A DNA stretch of 43,232 bases. Origin: Eubacteriales bacterium (lineage in GTDB: Bacteria > Bacillota > Clostridia > Oscillospirales > Acutalibacteraceae). The stretch lies in NCBI GenBank assembly GCA_029225565.1, contig JAQXWS010000034.1:1-43232 (forward strand), read 5' to 3'. The notes under the pieces are model-generated. The model worked only from the letters and a program-made list of their open reading frames with translations, was not told the origin of the DNA and did no database searches. Below are positions 23,650 through 32,032 of the stretch, piece after piece (positions within the stretch are counted from its first letter, which is position 1; every line of letters begins with the position of its first letter). A program made the translations under genes and the position numbers.

Positions 23650-23671
23650 AAAACCGTCATAAGACGGTTTT
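23650..23671. terminator. Bidirectional terminator at the 3' end of rpmB
   Basis: AAAACCGTC-ataa-GACGGTTTT; CCTTTTTT follows on the plus strand and ATTTTTT on the minus strand. Confidence 0.9.
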
Positions 23672-23683
23672 CCTTTTTTACGA

Positions 23684-23869
23684 TTACGCTCTTTCTACCT
23701 TACCTGAACGAAGGCATCTTGTGCAAACGTAAACTCTCTTAGGTGAGCCATTAACGATAGCCTTTACCTTTTTGATGTTAGGTTTCCAGGTTCTGTTTGA
23801 TCTTCTGTGTGAGTGTGATACCTTTATACCAAAGGACATTTCTTTTCCACAGTATTCACATTTAGCCAT
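23684..23869 (-). CDS. rpmB: 50S ribosomal protein L28
   Basis: 61-residue ribosomal protein of the zinc-binding form: Cys pairs C4/C7 (CEYC) and C49/C52 (CTRC) with the basic core HSHRRSNRTWKPNIKK. ATG 23869 is chosen over the upstream in-frame ATG because AGGAGGTG lies 8 nt before it and all L28 proteins begin here. Monocistronic with its own promoter and terminator; rpmB next to recA is an order I cannot vouch for as conserved. Confidence 0.97.
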   Translation of the reverse strand: MAKCEYCGKEMSFGIKVSHSHRRSNRTWKPNIKKVKAIVNGSPKRVYVCTRCLRSGKVERA

Positions 23870-23904
23870 TTGCGAACACCTCCTTAATAATTTAGAACGG
23901 ATAT

Positions 23905-23933
23905 ATATTAACAGATACAAAGACAAAATGCAA
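23905..23933 (-). promoter_or_regulatory. Promoter of rpmB
   Basis: Minus-strand TTGCAT (23928-23933), 17 bp, TAATAT (23905-23910), 36 bp upstream of the start. Confidence 0.65.
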
Positions 23934-23974
23934 GCATTTTTTTAATAATTTTGTAATATAGTCTAAAATAATGT

Positions 23975-24021
23975 GGAATTCTCATTAATTCCTTGAATTT
24001 TTATACCACATTTAGTATAAT
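23975..24021 (+). promoter_or_regulatory. recA promoter with adjacent inverted repeat
   Basis: TTGAAT (23993-23998), 17 bp, perfect TATAAT (24016-24021). Immediately upstream is GGAATT-N6-AATTCC (23975-23992). No Gram-positive LexA box (CGAAC-N4-GTTCG) is visible between rpmB and recA, so this dyad is the only operator candidate. Confidence 0.65.
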
Positions 24022-24058
24022 AAATAAAAAATATTAAATATATATTTGGAGGATTGAA

Positions 24059-25177
24059 ATGCCAACAGATAAGAAAGCAAGTGACAAGCGCGCTGCACTT
24101 GAATCAGCATTAAAGCAAATTGAAAAAACCTATGGACAAGGTGCTATCATGCGCCTTGGAGAAACAAGTAAGCTAAAGGTTGATGCTGTGTCAACCGGCT
24201 CGCTGACTCTGGACCTTGCAACCGGTATCGGCGGATTGCCAAAGGGAAGAATAATAGAGATCTACGGTCCTGAGTCATCAGGTAAAACAACATTGGCTCT
24301 GCACTGCGTAGCTGAAACACAAAAGATTGGCGGCGAAGCAGCATTCATAGACGCCGAGCATGCGTTGGACCCATCATACGCTGCAAATCTCGGAGTAGAT
24401 GTTGACTCCCTTTTGGTAGCACAGCCTGACAACGGTGAGCAAGCACTGGAAATTACAGAACAGCTTGTTCGTTCAGGTGCAGTTGATATTATTGTTGTTG
24501 ACTCTGTTGCCGCACTTGTTCCCAGAAGTGAAATTGAGGGTGACATGGGTGACTCCCATGTAGGTCTTCACGCACGACTTATGTCCCAGGCTCTGCGCAA
24601 GCTTGCAGGCGCTATTAATAAATCCAATTGTATCATCATCTTTATCAATCAGCTGCGCGAAAAGGTTGGCGTAATCTACGGTAATCCTGAGGTTACCACC
24701 GGAGGCAGAGCTCTGAAATTCTATGCCTCAATGCGTATTGATGTAAGAAAGATAGAGCAGCTTAAAGCACCGGGTAATGAATTCGTAGGTTCTCGCACAA
24801 GGGCAAAAATTGTAAAGAACAAGGTTGCTCCGCCATTCAAGAGCGCCGAATTTGATATTATGTACGGAACAGGTATTGACAAGGATGGCGAGATTGCAGA
24901 CCTTGCTGTCAGCCTTGGCATTATCAAGAAAAGCGGCTCTTGGTTCTCCTACGGCGACCAGAGATTCCAGGGTAGGGACAAGCTTAAGGAATTAATAAAG
25001 ACAGATACCGAGTTTGCAAAAACGGTAGAACAGCAAATCAAGGACGCTCTTGTAAAAAAGGATGCAGAAGAAAGTGTTGCATCTGAAGAAAAGGTTTCTG
25101 CGGCAAAATCCGTTACCCAAACAAGGGCAGCGGCAATGGCTAAGCTTGATATTGCTATAGATGATGACGAAGACTGA
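24059..25177 (+). CDS. recA: Recombinase A
   Basis: ATP-dependent strand-exchange protein and SOS co-protease. Walker [10 protein letters not shown] (70-78), the [14 protein letters not shown] segment, Walker [13 protein letters not shown], loop L1 ([20 protein letters not shown]), the loop L2 region ([20 protein letters not shown]), and an acidic C-terminus ending DDDED, which is typical. 372 residues, full length. Start has GGAGG at 6 nt. The stop overlaps recX (TGATG). Head of the recA-recX-rimO-pgsA cluster. Confidence 0.98.
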   Translation: MPTDKKASDKRAALESALKQIEKTYGQGAIMRLGETSKLKVDAVSTGSLTLDLATGIGGLPKGRIIEIYGPESSGKTTLALHCVAETQKIGGEAAFIDAEHALDPSYAANLGVDVDSLLVAQPDNGEQALEITEQLVRSGAVDIIVVDSVAALVPRSEIEGDMGDSHVGLHARLMSQALRKLAGAINKSNCIIIFINQLREKVGVIYGNPEVTTGGRALKFYASMRIDVRKIEQLKAPGNEFVGSRTRAKIVKNKVAPPFKSAEFDIMYGTGIDKDGEIADLAVSLGIIKKSGSWFSYGDQRFQGRDKLKELIKTDTEFAKTVEQQIKDALVKKDAEESVASEEKVSAAKSVTQTRAAAMAKLDIAIDDDED

Positions 25178-25791
25178 TGATTATTTCGCATAATCGCGGC
25201 AGAGGTAAAAAAATTCATTTGTTGATAGACGATGAGTACCAAATTACCACCGATATTGATTTTTGGGCAGACCATAGTATTAAGGACGGCACAGAAATCA
25301 GTCAGGACGAATGGGATGCATTAGTTGATGCAATACAGTACAAAAAAGCGCTGGACAAATGCTATGACCTGCTGTCCCGCCGTGACCATTCAACAAAGGA
25401 ATTGCGTACAAAGCTGCTGCGAAGTATTGATGAGGGCAATGCCGACAAAGCTATCCGGCGAATGAAAGAGCTTGGGTATTTGGACGACTATAGATATGCA
25501 AAGTCCTTGCTCCAATATCTCGTCGAAGGCAAAAAAATGTCCAAATCCTTTGTGAAGCAAGAATTTTACAAACGGGGCATACCGGCTGATATAACAAACG
25601 ATGTTATCGGCGAATATGAGTTCGACAATGAATCGGCTGTGTATGACCTGTTGTGCACTAAGTATAGAAATAAACTGTTGGCAGACAACGGAACAGAAAA
25701 GGTGACCAACGCATTACTTCGCAAAGGCTTTTCGTATTCCGATATTAAGTCTGCATTTAGAAAAATTGAGATTGAAGGCTTTGATGAATAA
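25177..25791 (+). CDS. recX: Regulatory protein RecX
   Basis: Binds RecA filaments and limits their extension. RecX tandem three-helix repeats: ALDKCYDLLSRRDHSTKELR (about 52-71), AIRRMKELGYLDDYRYAKSL, and KGFSYSDIKSAF near the end. 204 residues, usual size. Coupled to recA by a 1-nt overlap, and it overlaps rimO by 8 nt. Confidence 0.93.
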   Translation: MIISHNRGRGKKIHLLIDDEYQITTDIDFWADHSIKDGTEISQDEWDALVDAIQYKKALDKCYDLLSRRDHSTKELRTKLLRSIDEGNADKAIRRMKELGYLDDYRYAKSLLQYLVEGKKMSKSFVKQEFYKRGIPADITNDVIGEYEFDNESAVYDLLCTKYRNKLLADNGTEKVTNALLRKGFSYSDIKSAFRKIEIEGFDE

Positions 25792-27109
25792 ATACAAAAT
25801 CGGTATGATTTCCTTGGGTTGTCCAAAGAATCAGGTTGACGGCGAAGCTATGCTTGCCAAACTTGTGGATGCGGGCTTTGAAATAGTAAACAGTATAGAA
25901 GAATCCGACCTTATGATAATTAATACCTGCGGATTTATAGAGGCTGCAAAAACAGAGGCTATTGAGACTATTCTGGAGGTAGCTGAGTACAAAAATGCAG
26001 GTGTAATATCTGCTATTGTTGTAACCGGTTGCCTGGCTGAGAGGTATCAGGACGAAGTTAAAAAAGAAATGGATGAGGTTGACGCCGTAATAGGTATCGG
26101 CGCAAATGCCGATATAGTTAAGGTATGCCAAAAGGCGCTGATGGGAATAGAAACTACATCTTTTCCCAACAAATGCTTTTTGTCCATTGATGACAAGAGA
26201 ATTACCACCACCCCAAACCATTGGGCATACCTAAAGATTGCTGAGGGCTGTGACAATAAATGCTCTTTTTGTGCCATTCCCGGAATTAGGGGCAAATTCA
26301 GGTCAAGGACTATGGAATCCATTATTAGCGAGGCTGAGCAGCTTGCCGATAACGGTGTTAAAGAAATTATTCTCATTGCACAGGATACTACTAAATACGG
26401 CTATGACCTGTTCGGCGAATATTCACTTGACAAACTGCTGAAAGAGCTTGTCAAAATTGAAGGTATAGAGTGGATTAGACTGTTTTACTGTTACCCCCAA
26501 CGAATTACAGATTCTCTGATTAATGTTATCAAGAGCGAAGAAAAAATATGTAATTATCTTGATATTCCGCTGCAGCACAGTCACCCTGATGTGCTGAGGA
26601 ATATGCACAGGGTGGGCACCGGTGATACATATCGAGAGCTTATTGCTAAACTGCGAAGTGAAATTCCCGATTTGATTTTGCGCAGTACTCTGATGGTCGG
26701 TTTTCCCGGGGAAACACAGGAGCAATTTGAGGATTTGTGCCGATTTGTTAAAGATGTAAAATTTGACAAAATGGGTTGCTTTGCTTTTTCTTCGGAGGAA
26801 GATACTTTAGCATACGATATGGACAATCAGTTGGATGAGGATACAAAGAATCGCAGACAAGAGCTGATTATGGATATTCAGTATGGTGTTACGCTGGATT
26901 GTAACAAAGACAGAATTGGCAAGGAATATACTGTAATTGTTGATTCCTGCGAAGATGACGGACGGTATATTGGCAGGTCATATATGGATGCTCCCGACAT
27001 TGACACGGGCATAATATTTACCGCCAAGAATAAGATAGAAATCGGCTCGTTTGTAAATGTTATTATTACTGATTTTGACGGATATGATTTGATTGGAGAG
27101 ATGGTATAA
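25784..27109 (+). CDS. rimO: Ribosomal protein S12 (Asp) methylthiotransferase
   Basis: Radical-SAM methylthiotransferase acting on Asp of ribosomal protein S12. N-terminal UPF0004 domain with three cluster Cys (LGCPKNQVD C13; NTCGFI about C47; TGCLAERY about C81); radical SAM CDNKCSFC (C156, C160, C163) followed by AIPGIRGKFRSR; C-terminal TRAM domain (about 375-441, ending DFDGYDLIGEMV). The SLGCPKNQVDGE start distinguishes RimO from MiaB. ATG 25784 (not 25766) gives the conserved start and has GAAGG upstream. Its TAATG overlaps pgsA. Confidence 0.95.
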   Translation: MNKYKIGMISLGCPKNQVDGEAMLAKLVDAGFEIVNSIEESDLMIINTCGFIEAAKTEAIETILEVAEYKNAGVISAIVVTGCLAERYQDEVKKEMDEVDAVIGIGANADIVKVCQKALMGIETTSFPNKCFLSIDDKRITTTPNHWAYLKIAEGCDNKCSFCAIPGIRGKFRSRTMESIISEAEQLADNGVKEIILIAQDTTKYGYDLFGEYSLDKLLKELVKIEGIEWIRLFYCYPQRITDSLINVIKSEEKICNYLDIPLQHSHPDVLRNMHRVGTGDTYRELIAKLRSEIPDLILRSTLMVGFPGETQEQFEDLCRFVKDVKFDKMGCFAFSSEEDTLAYDMDNQLDEDTKNRRQELIMDIQYGVTLDCNKDRIGKEYTVIVDSCEDDGRYIGRSYMDAPDIDTGIIFTAKNKIEIGSFVNVIITDFDGYDLIGEMV

Positions 27110-27681
27110 TGAATTTACCTAACAAGATTACTGTATTTAGATTTTGCTGCATACCTTTTTTGCTTGCAACTTCGCTGATTGAATTCAGGTATCACTGGGT
27201 TGCGGCTTTGCTTATATACTTTGTTGCTTGTATGAGCGACAAGGTGGATGGAATCATTGCAAGAAAAAGAGGACTTGTTACCGATTTCGGCAAGCTTATG
27301 GACCCTTTGTCAGACAAATCATTGGTTTTTGCCGCTTTTCTCGTATTTGTAAATGTAGGATGGCATACAGAACTGGTTATTATGATTATGTTGGCAAGGG
27401 AATTCTTGGTGGCAGGAATAAGAATGGCTGCTACTGCCGAGGGCGAGGTTATTGCCGCCAACAAGCTTGGTAAGGCTAAGACTTTTTTGCAGATGTCAAC
27501 AACAGGTATGTGCTTTCTTCTTTTGGCAATTTTGTCCAAGGACGGAGACCCTGTTATCGGTGCATTGCCACAGTGGTTTGAGATTTATGTAACTATTGCA
27601 TTTTGGATTGACGCTGTTATAACACTTGTCAGCGGCATTAAGTATGCAAAGGACGGCTGGTATTTGATTAAGACAAAATAA
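27109..27681 (+). CDS. pgsA: CDP-diacylglycerol-glycerol-3-phosphate 3-phosphatidyltransferase
   Basis: Membrane enzyme making phosphatidylglycerol-phosphate, the entry to anionic phospholipids. The CDP-alcohol phosphotransferase motif DKVDGIIARKRGLVTDFGKL followed by MDPLSDK (about residues 43-69) holds all catalytic Asp residues; start MNLPNKITVFRF is typical; about four to five membrane helices; 190 residues. It overlaps rimO by 1 nt. The rimO-pgsA order recurs in Clostridia. Confidence 0.95.
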   Translation: MNLPNKITVFRFCCIPFLLATSLIEFRYHWVAALLIYFVACMSDKVDGIIARKRGLVTDFGKLMDPLSDKSLVFAAFLVFVNVGWHTELVIMIMLAREFLVAGIRMAATAEGEVIAANKLGKAKTFLQMSTTGMCFLLLAILSKDGDPVIGALPQWFEIYVTIAFWIDAVITLVSGIKYAKDGWYLIKTK

Positions 27682-27684
27682 TAC

Positions 27685-27723
27685 TTGCAATTTTTGCATA
27701 ATTGAATATAATATTAGTATAAT
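27685..27723 (+). promoter_or_regulatory. Overlapping promoters of the cysE-cysS leader
   Basis: Two options: TTGCAA (27685-27690), 16 bp, TATAAT (27707-27712); and TTGCAT (27694-27699), 18 bp, TATAAT (27718-27723). Both lead into the T-box. Confidence 0.65.
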
Positions 27724-27734
27724 TAAAATGTATT

Positions 27735-27958
27735 GACTGGGAGAAGTAACTCAGTGAGCTTGTCAAAGAGAGCAGATGACGGTGTGAATTCTGTACAAGC
27801 AGCTTAGCGAAATGCACCCACGAGCAGCCTGGCGGAAATCAGTATGTCAGGACGGTCGCCCCGTTATAAGCCAAGGCTATATTGGTAGCCGGAGAATAAA
27901 TCAGAGTGGAACCGCAGTTATTATTGCCTCTGTCCTTACGGACGGGGGCATTATTTTT
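27735..27958 (+). promoter_or_regulatory. T-box leader, cysteine specific (specifier UGC)
   Basis: tRNA-sensing leader. Seen: stem I features (GAGAAGTAACTC, AGAGAGC, GGTGTGAA), the specifier region GCGAAATGCACCCACGAG with the Cys codon TGC at 27813-27815, the T-box sequence AGAGTGGAACCGCAG (27903-27917) that binds the uncharged tRNA acceptor, and a terminator stem GCCTCTGTCC/GGACGGGGGC with a T-run (27926-27957). Uncharged tRNA-Cys should favour the antiterminator. It fits the downstream cysE and cysS exactly. The start of the leader is approximate. Confidence 0.92.
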
Positions 27959-27971
27959 TGGAGATGAATAT

Positions 27972-28622
27972 ATGTTCAATAGTTATATGGAGGATGTGAG
28001 AAGCTTTATTGACCATGACCCTGCAGCACATAATCCACTGGAAATTATTTTGCTGTACCCAGGTTTTAAGGCGTTACGCTCTCACAAAAGGGCCAATTGG
28101 TTTTATCGTCATAATATGCCATTTGTTGCCAGAGCAATCAGTCAACGCTCCGCACATAACACGGGTATAGAGATACATCCCGGTGCTACTATAGGCAAGC
28201 GAGTGGTTATTGACCACGGTCATGGTATTGTTATCGGCGAGACTACTGAGATTGGTGACGATGTGATGATATATCAGGGTGTCACACTCGGCGGTACCGG
28301 CAAGGACGAAGGCAAGCGTCACCCCACTATCGAGAGTGGCGTTATGATTGGCGCAGGTGCAAAGGTGCTTGGCCCTATAACAATCGGCAAAAATGCAAAG
28401 GTTGCGGCAGGCGCTGTTGTGGTTAAGGATGTGGAGCCTAATTCAACAGTAGTAGGTATTCCCGGTACTGTGGTTAAAATTGACGGCGAGAGGGTTGATG
28501 ATCTTGACCAGATTCATATTCCCAATCCGTTGATGACAGCAATTACAAGCAATCAAGAGCAAATTACAGAATTGCAAAATAAAGTAAAGGAATTGGAGGA
28601 AAAGCTTAATGAAAATATTTAA
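27972..28622 (+). CDS. cysE: Serine O-acetyltransferase
   Basis: Makes O-acetylserine from serine and acetyl-CoA, the committed step of cysteine synthesis. Left-handed beta-helix with hexapeptide repeats: GIEIHPGATIGKRVVIDHGH, IGDDVMIYQGVTLGGTG, and GAGAKVLGPITIGKNAKVAA; catalytic His/Asp in DHGHGIVIGE. 216 residues from ATG 27972, which has GGAGATGA upstream; the frame is open further 5' only through the T-box terminator. The last 25 residues (QITELQNKVKELEEKLN) are a short coiled coil not typical of all CysE proteins. It overlaps cysS by 14 bp. Confidence 0.95.
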   Translation: MFNSYMEDVRSFIDHDPAAHNPLEIILLYPGFKALRSHKRANWFYRHNMPFVARAISQRSAHNTGIEIHPGATIGKRVVIDHGHGIVIGETTEIGDDVMIYQGVTLGGTGKDEGKRHPTIESGVMIGAGAKVLGPITIGKNAKVAAGAVVVKDVEPNSTVVGIPGTVVKIDGERVDDLDQIHIPNPLMTAITSNQEQITELQNKVKELEEKLNENI

Positions 28623-30000
28623 CACAATGTCCAGGACAAAGGAAGAGTTTGTGCCAAATGACAAAAATGAAGTCAAGATTTACGCATGTGGACCAACAGT
28701 TTATAATTATATCCACATAGGTAATGCCAGACCCCTGTGTGTATTTGATGTTCTTAGAAGGTATTTGGAATATAGGGGATATAATGTAAAATTTGTACAG
28801 AACTTTACCGATGTTGATGACAAAATTATCAATCGTGCTAATGAAGAAAACAGTACTTTTGAGGAAATCAGCAAAAAGTATATAGAAGAATTTTGGACGG
28901 ATGCACACGGCCTTAATTTTAAGGATGCAACAATTCACCCCAAGGCTACAGAGAATATCGACGAGATAATTGCCATAATTAAATCACTTGAAGAAAAAGG
29001 ATTTGCTTACGCAGTTGACGGTGATGTGTACTATCGTACCCTCAAGTTCAACGGTTACGGCAAGCTGTCCCACCAACCGATTGAGGATTTGCAATCAGGC
29101 GCAAGAATTGCCGTTGGTGACAAAAAAGAGGACCCGCTTGATTTTGCTTTGTGGAAGGCTGCAAAAGAGGGAGAGCCGTACTGGGATTCTCCTTGGGGAA
29201 AGGGAAGACCCGGCTGGCATATCGAGTGTTCTGCTATGAACAGAAAGTATCTTGGCAATACAATTGATATTCATTGCGGAGGTCAGGATTTGATATTCCC
29301 TCACCACGAAAACGAGATTGCCCAGAGTGAGGCGGCTAACGGCTGCACATTCTCCAAATACTGGATGCACAACGGATATATAAATGTGGACAATGTAAAA
29401 ATGAGCAAGTCGCTGGGCAACTTCAAAACAGTCAGAGAAATTGCAGATGTTTACGGATATGAGGTAATCAGATATTTTCTTATTTCTTCTCATTACCGTT
29501 CTCCAATCAATTATAATCTGGAAATCATTGAACAGTGCAAGGCTGCACTTGAGCGTTTGTACACCTGCCGTGAGAGCCTCGATTTTGCTATCAAAAACGC
29601 AACAGATACAGAAGTTGACGCAGATATAATTGCTGTAATTAACAACCGTAGGGATCGATTTATTGATGTTATGGACGATGACCTCAATACAGCAGACGGA
29701 ATTTCGGTTCTGTTTGAATTGGTAAAAGACATTAACACAAAGATTATTGGCAAGCCTGTTTCCAAGAGTGTATGCGAGCATGCCGCAAAAGTATTTGACG
29801 AATTATGCGATGTACTTGGATTGCTTTATAATCGTAAATCAAACGACCTTGATGCAGAAATTGAGGAACTGATTAAGAAGCGTCAGGAAGCGAAGGCAAA
29901 CAAGGACTTTGCCACAGCTGATAAAATCAGGGACGACCTTAAAGCAAGAGGCATCATACTGAAGGATACAAGACAGGGAACAACCTGGACAAAAGAATAA
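28609..30000 (+). CDS. cysS: Cysteinyl-tRNA synthetase
   Basis: Class I synthetase charging tRNA-Cys. HIGN (36-39), KMSKS (264-268), zinc ligands C27 (YACGPTVYN) and the GWHIECSAM Cys with HCGGQDLIFPHHENE, and a DALR-type helical C-terminus. 463 residues, complete. Translationally coupled to cysE; both are under the Cys T-box, so uncharged tRNA-Cys raises both cysteine supply and charging. Confidence 0.98.
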   Translation: MKIFNTMSRTKEEFVPNDKNEVKIYACGPTVYNYIHIGNARPLCVFDVLRRYLEYRGYNVKFVQNFTDVDDKIINRANEENSTFEEISKKYIEEFWTDAHGLNFKDATIHPKATENIDEIIAIIKSLEEKGFAYAVDGDVYYRTLKFNGYGKLSHQPIEDLQSGARIAVGDKKEDPLDFALWKAAKEGEPYWDSPWGKGRPGWHIECSAMNRKYLGNTIDIHCGGQDLIFPHHENEIAQSEAANGCTFSKYWMHNGYINVDNVKMSKSLGNFKTVREIADVYGYEVIRYFLISSHYRSPINYNLEIIEQCKAALERLYTCRESLDFAIKNATDTEVDADIIAVINNRRDRFIDVMDDDLNTADGISVLFELVKDINTKIIGKPVSKSVCEHAAKVFDELCDVLGLLYNRKSNDLDAEIEELIKKRQEAKANKDFATADKIRDDLKARGIILKDTRQGTTWTKE

Positions 30001-30028
30001 TATAGACAAATTATATTGTTTGTGATAG

Positions 30029-30064
30029 AATAATAGGCGAGGTAACTTGCCTATTATTTTTTTG
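30029..30064 (+). terminator. Terminator of cysS overlapping the next ribosome binding site
   Basis: AATAATAGGC (30029-30038) and GCCTATTATT (30049-30058) followed by seven further T to 30063, then directly GGAG of the next gene. Confidence 0.85.
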
Positions 30065-30075
30065 GAGATGTTATT

Positions 30076-31206
30076 ATGGTAGATAGAGTTAAATATAAGG
30101 AGCATCAGGTATCCCGATTAGGATTGGGTAATATGAGACTTCCATGCAAAACGATACTCAAGAGGGAAGCAAATCCGCTTATTGATTACGATAAGGCGCA
30201 AGAGATTGTTGACCTGGCGTATGCCAACGGTGTCAATTATTACGATACTGCATATATGTACCATGCCGGCAAAAGCGAAAAATTCATAGGTCAAGCGTTG
30301 CGAAAATATCCTCGTGATACATATTTTTTAGCAGATAAGCTGCCGATTTGGCTGTGCAAAAAGCCCGCAGATATGGAAAAGATATTCCAAAAACAATTAG
30401 ACAGAACAGGAATTGATTGTTTTGATTTTTATCTTCTTCATTCTCTTGACGGCAAGAATTTCAAAAAGTGCGAAGAATACGGTGCCTATGACTTTTTGCT
30501 AAAGAAAAGGGAAGCAGGTTTAATCAAGAATATTGGATTCTCATTCCATGGCACTATTCAGGACTTAAAGGAAATTATTGCCGCTCATCATTGGGATTTT
30601 GCCCAGATACAGATGAACTATCTTGATTGGAAAAATCAGGATGCCGAAACTCAGTATCAGTTGCTTACCGACGCCGGAATTCCTGTGATTGTTATGGAAC
30701 CGGTGCGAGGCGGCAAGCTGGCAGATGTTCCCGATGAGGCAGAAAAGATAATGAAACAGCACAGTCCCGATGCCTCCATAGCGTCCTGGGCTATTCGTTT
30801 CGTAGCAAGCTATCCAAATGTATTAACTATTCTCAGCGGTATGAACAGCACCGAACAAATGAAGGATAATCTGAATAGTCTTACAAATTTTGTTCCTTTT
30901 ACAGAAACTGAGTACAAAATATGCGAAAATACCGCTGCTATTATTAATAATAAAGATATTATTCCTTGTACCGGATGTGACTACTGTGCCGATTGTCCCC
31001 AGGGTGTAAAAATTAGTACAATATTCGCAACATACAACAAAGTAAAAAATGAAGAGATTACCAAAGAAGAGGGCATCGAAACCTACAATAAAATTGATGT
31101 CAGGGCTGATTCCTGTATCAATTGCAAAAAGTGCCAAAATCACTGTCCTCAGGGGATAGAGATTGCCGGATGGATGAACGACGGTATTCCTAATTTCTTT
31201 GGATAG
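30076..31206 (+). CDS. Aldo/keto reductase with C-terminal double 4Fe-4S motif (376 aa)
   Basis: Predicted oxidoreductase of the COG1453 type. TIM-barrel AKR domain (1-280): catalytic tetrad in NYYDTAYMYHAG (Asp/Tyr about 57-60), LADKLP (Lys about 87) and LLHSLDG (His about 122). C-terminal ferredoxin-like segment with two Cys clusters, CTGCDYCADCPQG (298-310) and CINCKKCQNHCPQG (347-360). The clusters suggest ferredoxin rather than, or in addition to, NAD(P)H as partner. Start has GGAG at 9 nt, inside the tail of the upstream terminator. Monocistronic. Substrate unknown. Confidence 0.92.
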   Translation: MVDRVKYKEHQVSRLGLGNMRLPCKTILKREANPLIDYDKAQEIVDLAYANGVNYYDTAYMYHAGKSEKFIGQALRKYPRDTYFLADKLPIWLCKKPADMEKIFQKQLDRTGIDCFDFYLLHSLDGKNFKKCEEYGAYDFLLKKREAGLIKNIGFSFHGTIQDLKEIIAAHHWDFAQIQMNYLDWKNQDAETQYQLLTDAGIPVIVMEPVRGGKLADVPDEAEKIMKQHSPDASIASWAIRFVASYPNVLTILSGMNSTEQMKDNLNSLTNFVPFTETEYKICENTAAIINNKDIIPCTGCDYCADCPQGVKISTIFATYNKVKNEEITKEEGIETYNKIDVRADSCINCKKCQNHCPQGIEIAGWMNDGIPNFFG

Positions 31207-31217
31207 AGTACAAAAAT

Positions 31218-31258
31218 ACCCCATTAGACAAATTAGTCTAATGGGGTGCTGTTTTTTT
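31218..31258. terminator. Terminator between the aldo/keto reductase gene and dapB
   Basis: ACCCCATTAGAC (31218-31229) and GTCTAATGGGGT (31236-31247), a perfect 12-bp stem, then GCTG and seven T on the plus strand. The A-rich other side lets it serve dapB as well. Confidence 0.92.
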
Positions 31259-31259
31259 C

Positions 31260-32012
31260 TTATCCAACCAGTTGGCTCATATCGTACATTCCTGCGTCTT
31301 TGCCGGCCATAAAAACGGCAGCATTTACTGCGCCTACAGCAAAGACCTCTTTTGACCTTGCAGAGTGTGACAGTGTAATGATTTCGTCTCTGCCGGCAAA
31401 TATAATATCGTGCTCGCCGACAATTGTGCCGCCGCGAACAGAGTGAATACCGATTTCGTCCTTTGAGCGCTTTTCTCTCTTGGAGTGACGGTCATATTCG
31501 TATCGCATGGGCTTCTCAAATTCTTCTGCTATGGCATCTGCCAGCATAAGCGCTGTTCCTGATGGGGCATCTATCTTCGTATTATGGTGCTGTTCCACTA
31601 TCTCTATGTCGAACTCATCCCCAAGAATCCGGGTAGCCTTTTTTGCAAGATTAACCAAAAGGTTGATACCCAGGCTGTAATTGTATGTAAAGAATATCGG
31701 ACAATCCTTTGACGCATCGGCAATTTGCTTTTTTTGGCAATCATCAAATCCGGTCGTTGCAATAACCAGCGGGGTATTTGTGCTTTTGCCGAATTCCAAC
31801 ATATCGTCAAGAACAGATGGGTTTGAAAAGTCGATTACAACATCGGCACTTTCTTTTATTTCTGCGAATTTTTTGTAAACGGGAAAATCCCTTTGGCCGT
31901 CATCGTACAAGTCAACTCCTGCAATTACTCTGCAATCATCACGATTTGCGACTATGCTCTGGATAACCTTGCCCATTTTTCCGCAAGCACCGGTAATAAT
32001 AATATCTGTCAT
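31260..32012 (-). CDS. dapB: 4-hydroxy-tetrahydrodipicolinate reductase
   Basis: NAD(P)H reductase making tetrahydrodipicolinate for lysine, diaminopimelate and, in spores, dipicolinate. GACGKMGKVI (8-17) nucleotide motif; VVIDFSNP; ATTGF; signature EQHHNTKIDAPSGTA (about 141-155) with the catalytic His and Lys; SVRGG; FAGRDEIITLSHSA. 250 residues, usual. Third gene of asd-dapA-dapB, 20 bp after dapA. Confidence 0.97.
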   Translation of the reverse strand: MTDIIITGACGKMGKVIQSIVANRDDCRVIAGVDLYDDGQRDFPVYKKFAEIKESADVVIDFSNPSVLDDMLEFGKSTNTPLVIATTGFDDCQKKQIADASKDCPIFFTYNYSLGINLLVNLAKKATRILGDEFDIEIVEQHHNTKIDAPSGTALMLADAIAEEFEKPMRYEYDRHSKREKRSKDEIGIHSVRGGTIVGEHDIIFAGRDEIITLSHSARSKEVFAVGAVNAAVFMAGKDAGMYDMSQLVG

Positions 32013-32032
32013 TTATACTTCCTCTGATTATG

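Noticed and set aside
23259-23660. 133-aa minus-strand ORF
   Set aside because: Antisense shadow of the S23-type gene, which has a ribosome binding site and family motifs.
23941-24058. LexA box upstream of recA
   Set aside because: No CGAAC-N4-GTTCG-like sequence found by eye; only the GGAATT dyad.
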